The notes under the pieces were generated by a model, which had not been told where the DNA came from, searched no databases, and was given only the letters and a program-made list of their open reading frames with translations. From contig CALGGE010000031.1 of assembly GCA_937916125.1 (NCBI GenBank), positions 1 through 7,423 of the forward strand: 7,423 nt of DNA, written 5' to 3'. This document shows positions 6,444 to 7,423 of this stretch, piece by piece (position 1 is the stretch's first letter; each line of letters starts with the position of its first letter). This DNA comes from an uncultured Elusimicrobia bacterium (GTDB lineage Bacteria; Elusimicrobiota; Endomicrobiia; Endomicrobiales; Endomicrobiaceae). A program made the position numbers and the translations under genes.

Positions 6444-7058
6444 TCAAGATATAAGCTTAACTAAAAAATTCACTATCGGACCGATAATCATCCACAAAAC
6501 ATTCGTAAAAAGTAATATAACGATTATCAAAAAACCGTATCTTTCTATCTTCGCATATTTTAATGCCATTTCTTTAGGCAATAAATATATAAGTATCCTT
6601 GAACCGTCCAACGGCGGTACAGGTACTAAATTAAAAACAAAAAGTACCACGTTTACTACAACCATGTACTGCAATATTATATAAACATATCCTAATATTT
6701 CCACATTGGCAAAATAATTTCTGATAAAGAACATAATTAAGCCGGACAACAGAGCCAAAAGAATATTCGCCGTTACGCCCGCAGCAGAAACATACAAAAT
6801 ATCTTTTTTAGGGTTCTTTAATTTCAGTACGTTTATCGGAACGGGCTTTGCCCAACCGAAAGCAGGCAAATTTGCCAATACCAAAAATAACGGCAACAGT
6901 ATCGTGCCGATTAAATCTATATGAAACAACGGATTCAACGTAAGTCTTCCCATTACTTTTGCTGTGTCATCGCCACATTTGTAAGCGACAAAACCATGAG
7001 CGACTTCGTGAACTATTACCGAAAAAAATAATACAACTACAGGAATAATATATTGCAT
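6444..7058 (-). CDS. Site-2 protease family (M50) membrane metallopeptidase, small PDZ-less form
   Basis: A 204-residue, strongly hydrophobic protein with about five membrane segments (near 4-26, 47-66, 88-111, 121-147 and 173-196). The zinc motif HEVAH (17-21) lies at the end of the first segment. GRLTLNPLFHIDLIG follows, and the third ligand, D151, is in NLVPVPPLDGSRIL (143-156), the LDG motif of site-2 proteases. All catalytic residues are intact. It matches the short PDZ-less branch (YwhC-like) rather than RseP; substrates of this branch are poorly known, and it may cleave transmembrane segments of regulators. The ATG at 7058 is the earliest possible start, because TAA stands two codons upstream in frame. 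The Shine-Dalgarno is weak (AAAGA only). The gene has its own promoter and is enclosed by a 36-bp inverted repeat. Confidence 0.92.
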   Translation of the reverse strand: MQYIIPVVVLFFSVIVHEVAHGFVAYKCGDDTAKVMGRLTLNPLFHIDLIGTILLPLFLVLANLPAFGWAKPVPINVLKLKNPKKDILYVSAAGVTANILLALLSGLIMFFIRNYFANVEILGYVYIILQYMVVVNVVLFVFNLVPVPPLDGSRILIYLLPKEMALKYAKIERYGFLIIVILLFTNVLWMIIGPIVNFLVKLIS

Positions 7059-7097
7059 TCTTTAATCTGATTTATCAATATTTTTTAATACTCTTTT

Positions 7098-7112
7098 CAG
7101 TCGGTAAGACTG
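7098..7112. other. Stem-loop at the predicted 5' end of the M50 transcript
   Basis: CAGTC (7098-7102) pairs exactly with GACTG (7108-7112) around a five-base loop. The predicted start of transcription on the minus strand is near 7112, so the stem would form the extreme 5' end of the M50 mRNA. On the plus strand the stem is followed by GCTTTTATTTTAT, so it could instead be a weak terminator for transcription entering from the left. Confidence 0.4.
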
Positions 7113-7118
7113 GCTTTT

Positions 7119-7147
7119 ATTTTATACTATTTATACTCGAATGTCAA
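7119..7147 (-). promoter_or_regulatory. Sigma70-type promoter of the M50 gene (and possibly trpS-scpAB)
   Basis: On the minus strand a perfect -35 TTGACA (7142-7147) is followed by 17 bases and TAAAAT (7119-7124, 5/6 to consensus). An overlapping TATAAA two bases earlier would give a 15-bp spacer. The start should fall near 7112, leaving a leader of about 54 bases. No other convincing promoter was seen before trpS, so this one may also drive trpS, scpA and scpB by read-through across island 2. Confidence 0.7.
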
Positions 7148-7185
7148 AGAAAAAAAGGCTTTGTCTTTTTAGAAGGCAGGAAGAT

Positions 7186-7221
7186 GGAACAAAAAGCGGA
7201 GCGATTTTAGTTGAAGAGTTG
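7186..7221. repeat. Right arm of 36-bp inverted repeat flanking the M50 gene
   Basis: Reverse complement of 6402-6437 at 34 of 36 positions. It begins 38 bases upstream of the M50 -35 box and its inner part runs directly into the GTTGAAGA units of island 3. Together the arms enclose the M50 gene plus its promoter, about 820 bp end to end. Confidence 0.85.
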
Positions 7222-7423
7222 AAAACGGCAATATACAACAACGACAGTTGAAGAGTTGAAGAGTTGAAGAGTTGAGAACGGCAATGTACAATGTACGATG
7301 TACAATGTACAATGAACGACGAAACGACAACGGCAACGACAAACTACAACGACAATGTATAATGAACGACGACAACGACAACGACGAAACGACAACGGCA
7401 AACTACAACGGCAATGTACGATG
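7186..7423. repeat. Mosaic repeat island 3 (continues beyond window)
   Basis: After the inverted-repeat arm come two GTTGAAGA-type units (7210-7225), a spacer with ACGGC and AACGAC, four more GTTGAAGA-type units (7247-7278), five AATGTAC-type units (7283-7317), an AACGRC block (7318-7353), AATGTAT/AATGAAC (7354-7367), a second AACGRC block (7368-7412) and the start of another AATGTAC run at the edge. With 7059-7185, which holds the promoter and stem-loop described above, it makes up the gene-free right end of the window. I see no gene in it; its open frames are low-complexity translations of the repeats. Confidence 0.85.

Noticed and set aside
7143..7170. Intrinsic terminator from CAAAG...CTTTG followed by TCTTTTT on the plus strand
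   Set aside because: Stem of only five mostly A-T pairs with a nine-base A-rich loop, no plus-strand gene to terminate, and it overlaps the M50 -35 box.
7169..7401. Overlapping minus-strand open frames rich in Cys-Arg and Ser-Leu repeats
   Set aside because: They arise from GTTGAAGA, AATGTAY and AACGRC words being free of stops in several frames; no ribosome site or non-repeat content.
7186..7423. CRISPR array
   Set aside because: Units are 6-8 bp, directly contiguous, with no unique spacers of regular length and no cas genes.

Overview
The window is a bacterial chromosome segment with every recognisable gene on the minus strand. In transcription order (right to left) these are a small membrane site-2 protease (M50), tryptophanyl-tRNA synthetase (trpS), the two condensin partners scpA and scpB, a large membrane-spanning Ser/Thr protein kinase with PEGA-type domains, and the N-terminal 228 residues of an exported protein cut by the left edge. 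The M50-trpS-scpA-scpB order is, from memory, a recurring housekeeping arrangement in several Gram-negative-type phyla. By eye the DNA is moderately AT-rich. The gene set, the PEGA kinase and the exported protein beginning with an 'INVQGRL' segment would fit a gut-type member of Elusimicrobiota. That assignment is recall and inference, not proof, and no marker gene here settles it.

Layout. 1-685: exported protein, partial. 698-3574: kinase, 12 bp upstream of it, so the two probably share a transcript. 3625-3653: a strong sigma70-type promoter for that pair (perfect, extended -10 with a 17-bp spacer). 3683-4303 scpB and 4293-5156 scpA overlap by 11 bp and look translationally coupled. 5229-6203 trpS. 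6444-7058 M50 protease, with its own promoter at 7119-7147 and a stem-loop at the predicted 5' end of the mRNA.

The most unusual part is the non-coding DNA. Three intergenic islands (5172-5228, 6222-6437 and 7186 to the window end) are built from the same three short words with different unit lengths: GTTGAAGA (8), AATGTAY (7) and AACGRC-like (6, with 3-bp slips). They are shuffled into mosaics, and longer blocks of 26 and 39 bp are shared between islands. The M50 gene and its promoter sit between two arms of a 36-bp inverted repeat (34/36 identical) that form the island edges. The islands occupy the leaders of trpS and scpA, so any read-through mRNA must carry them. I found no transposase, CRISPR array, tRNA or rRNA. 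I do not recognise a complete new system of proteins here; the mosaic repeat islands are the candidate novelty.

Function. ScpA and ScpB join SMC (not in the window) to form the chromosome-organising complex. TrpRS charges tRNA-Trp and carries a cysteine cluster suggesting an Fe-S site. The kinase has a cytoplasmic catalytic domain and a long predicted extracytoplasmic part ending in a four-cysteine ribbon, and probably forms an envelope-signalling unit with the exported protein next to it.
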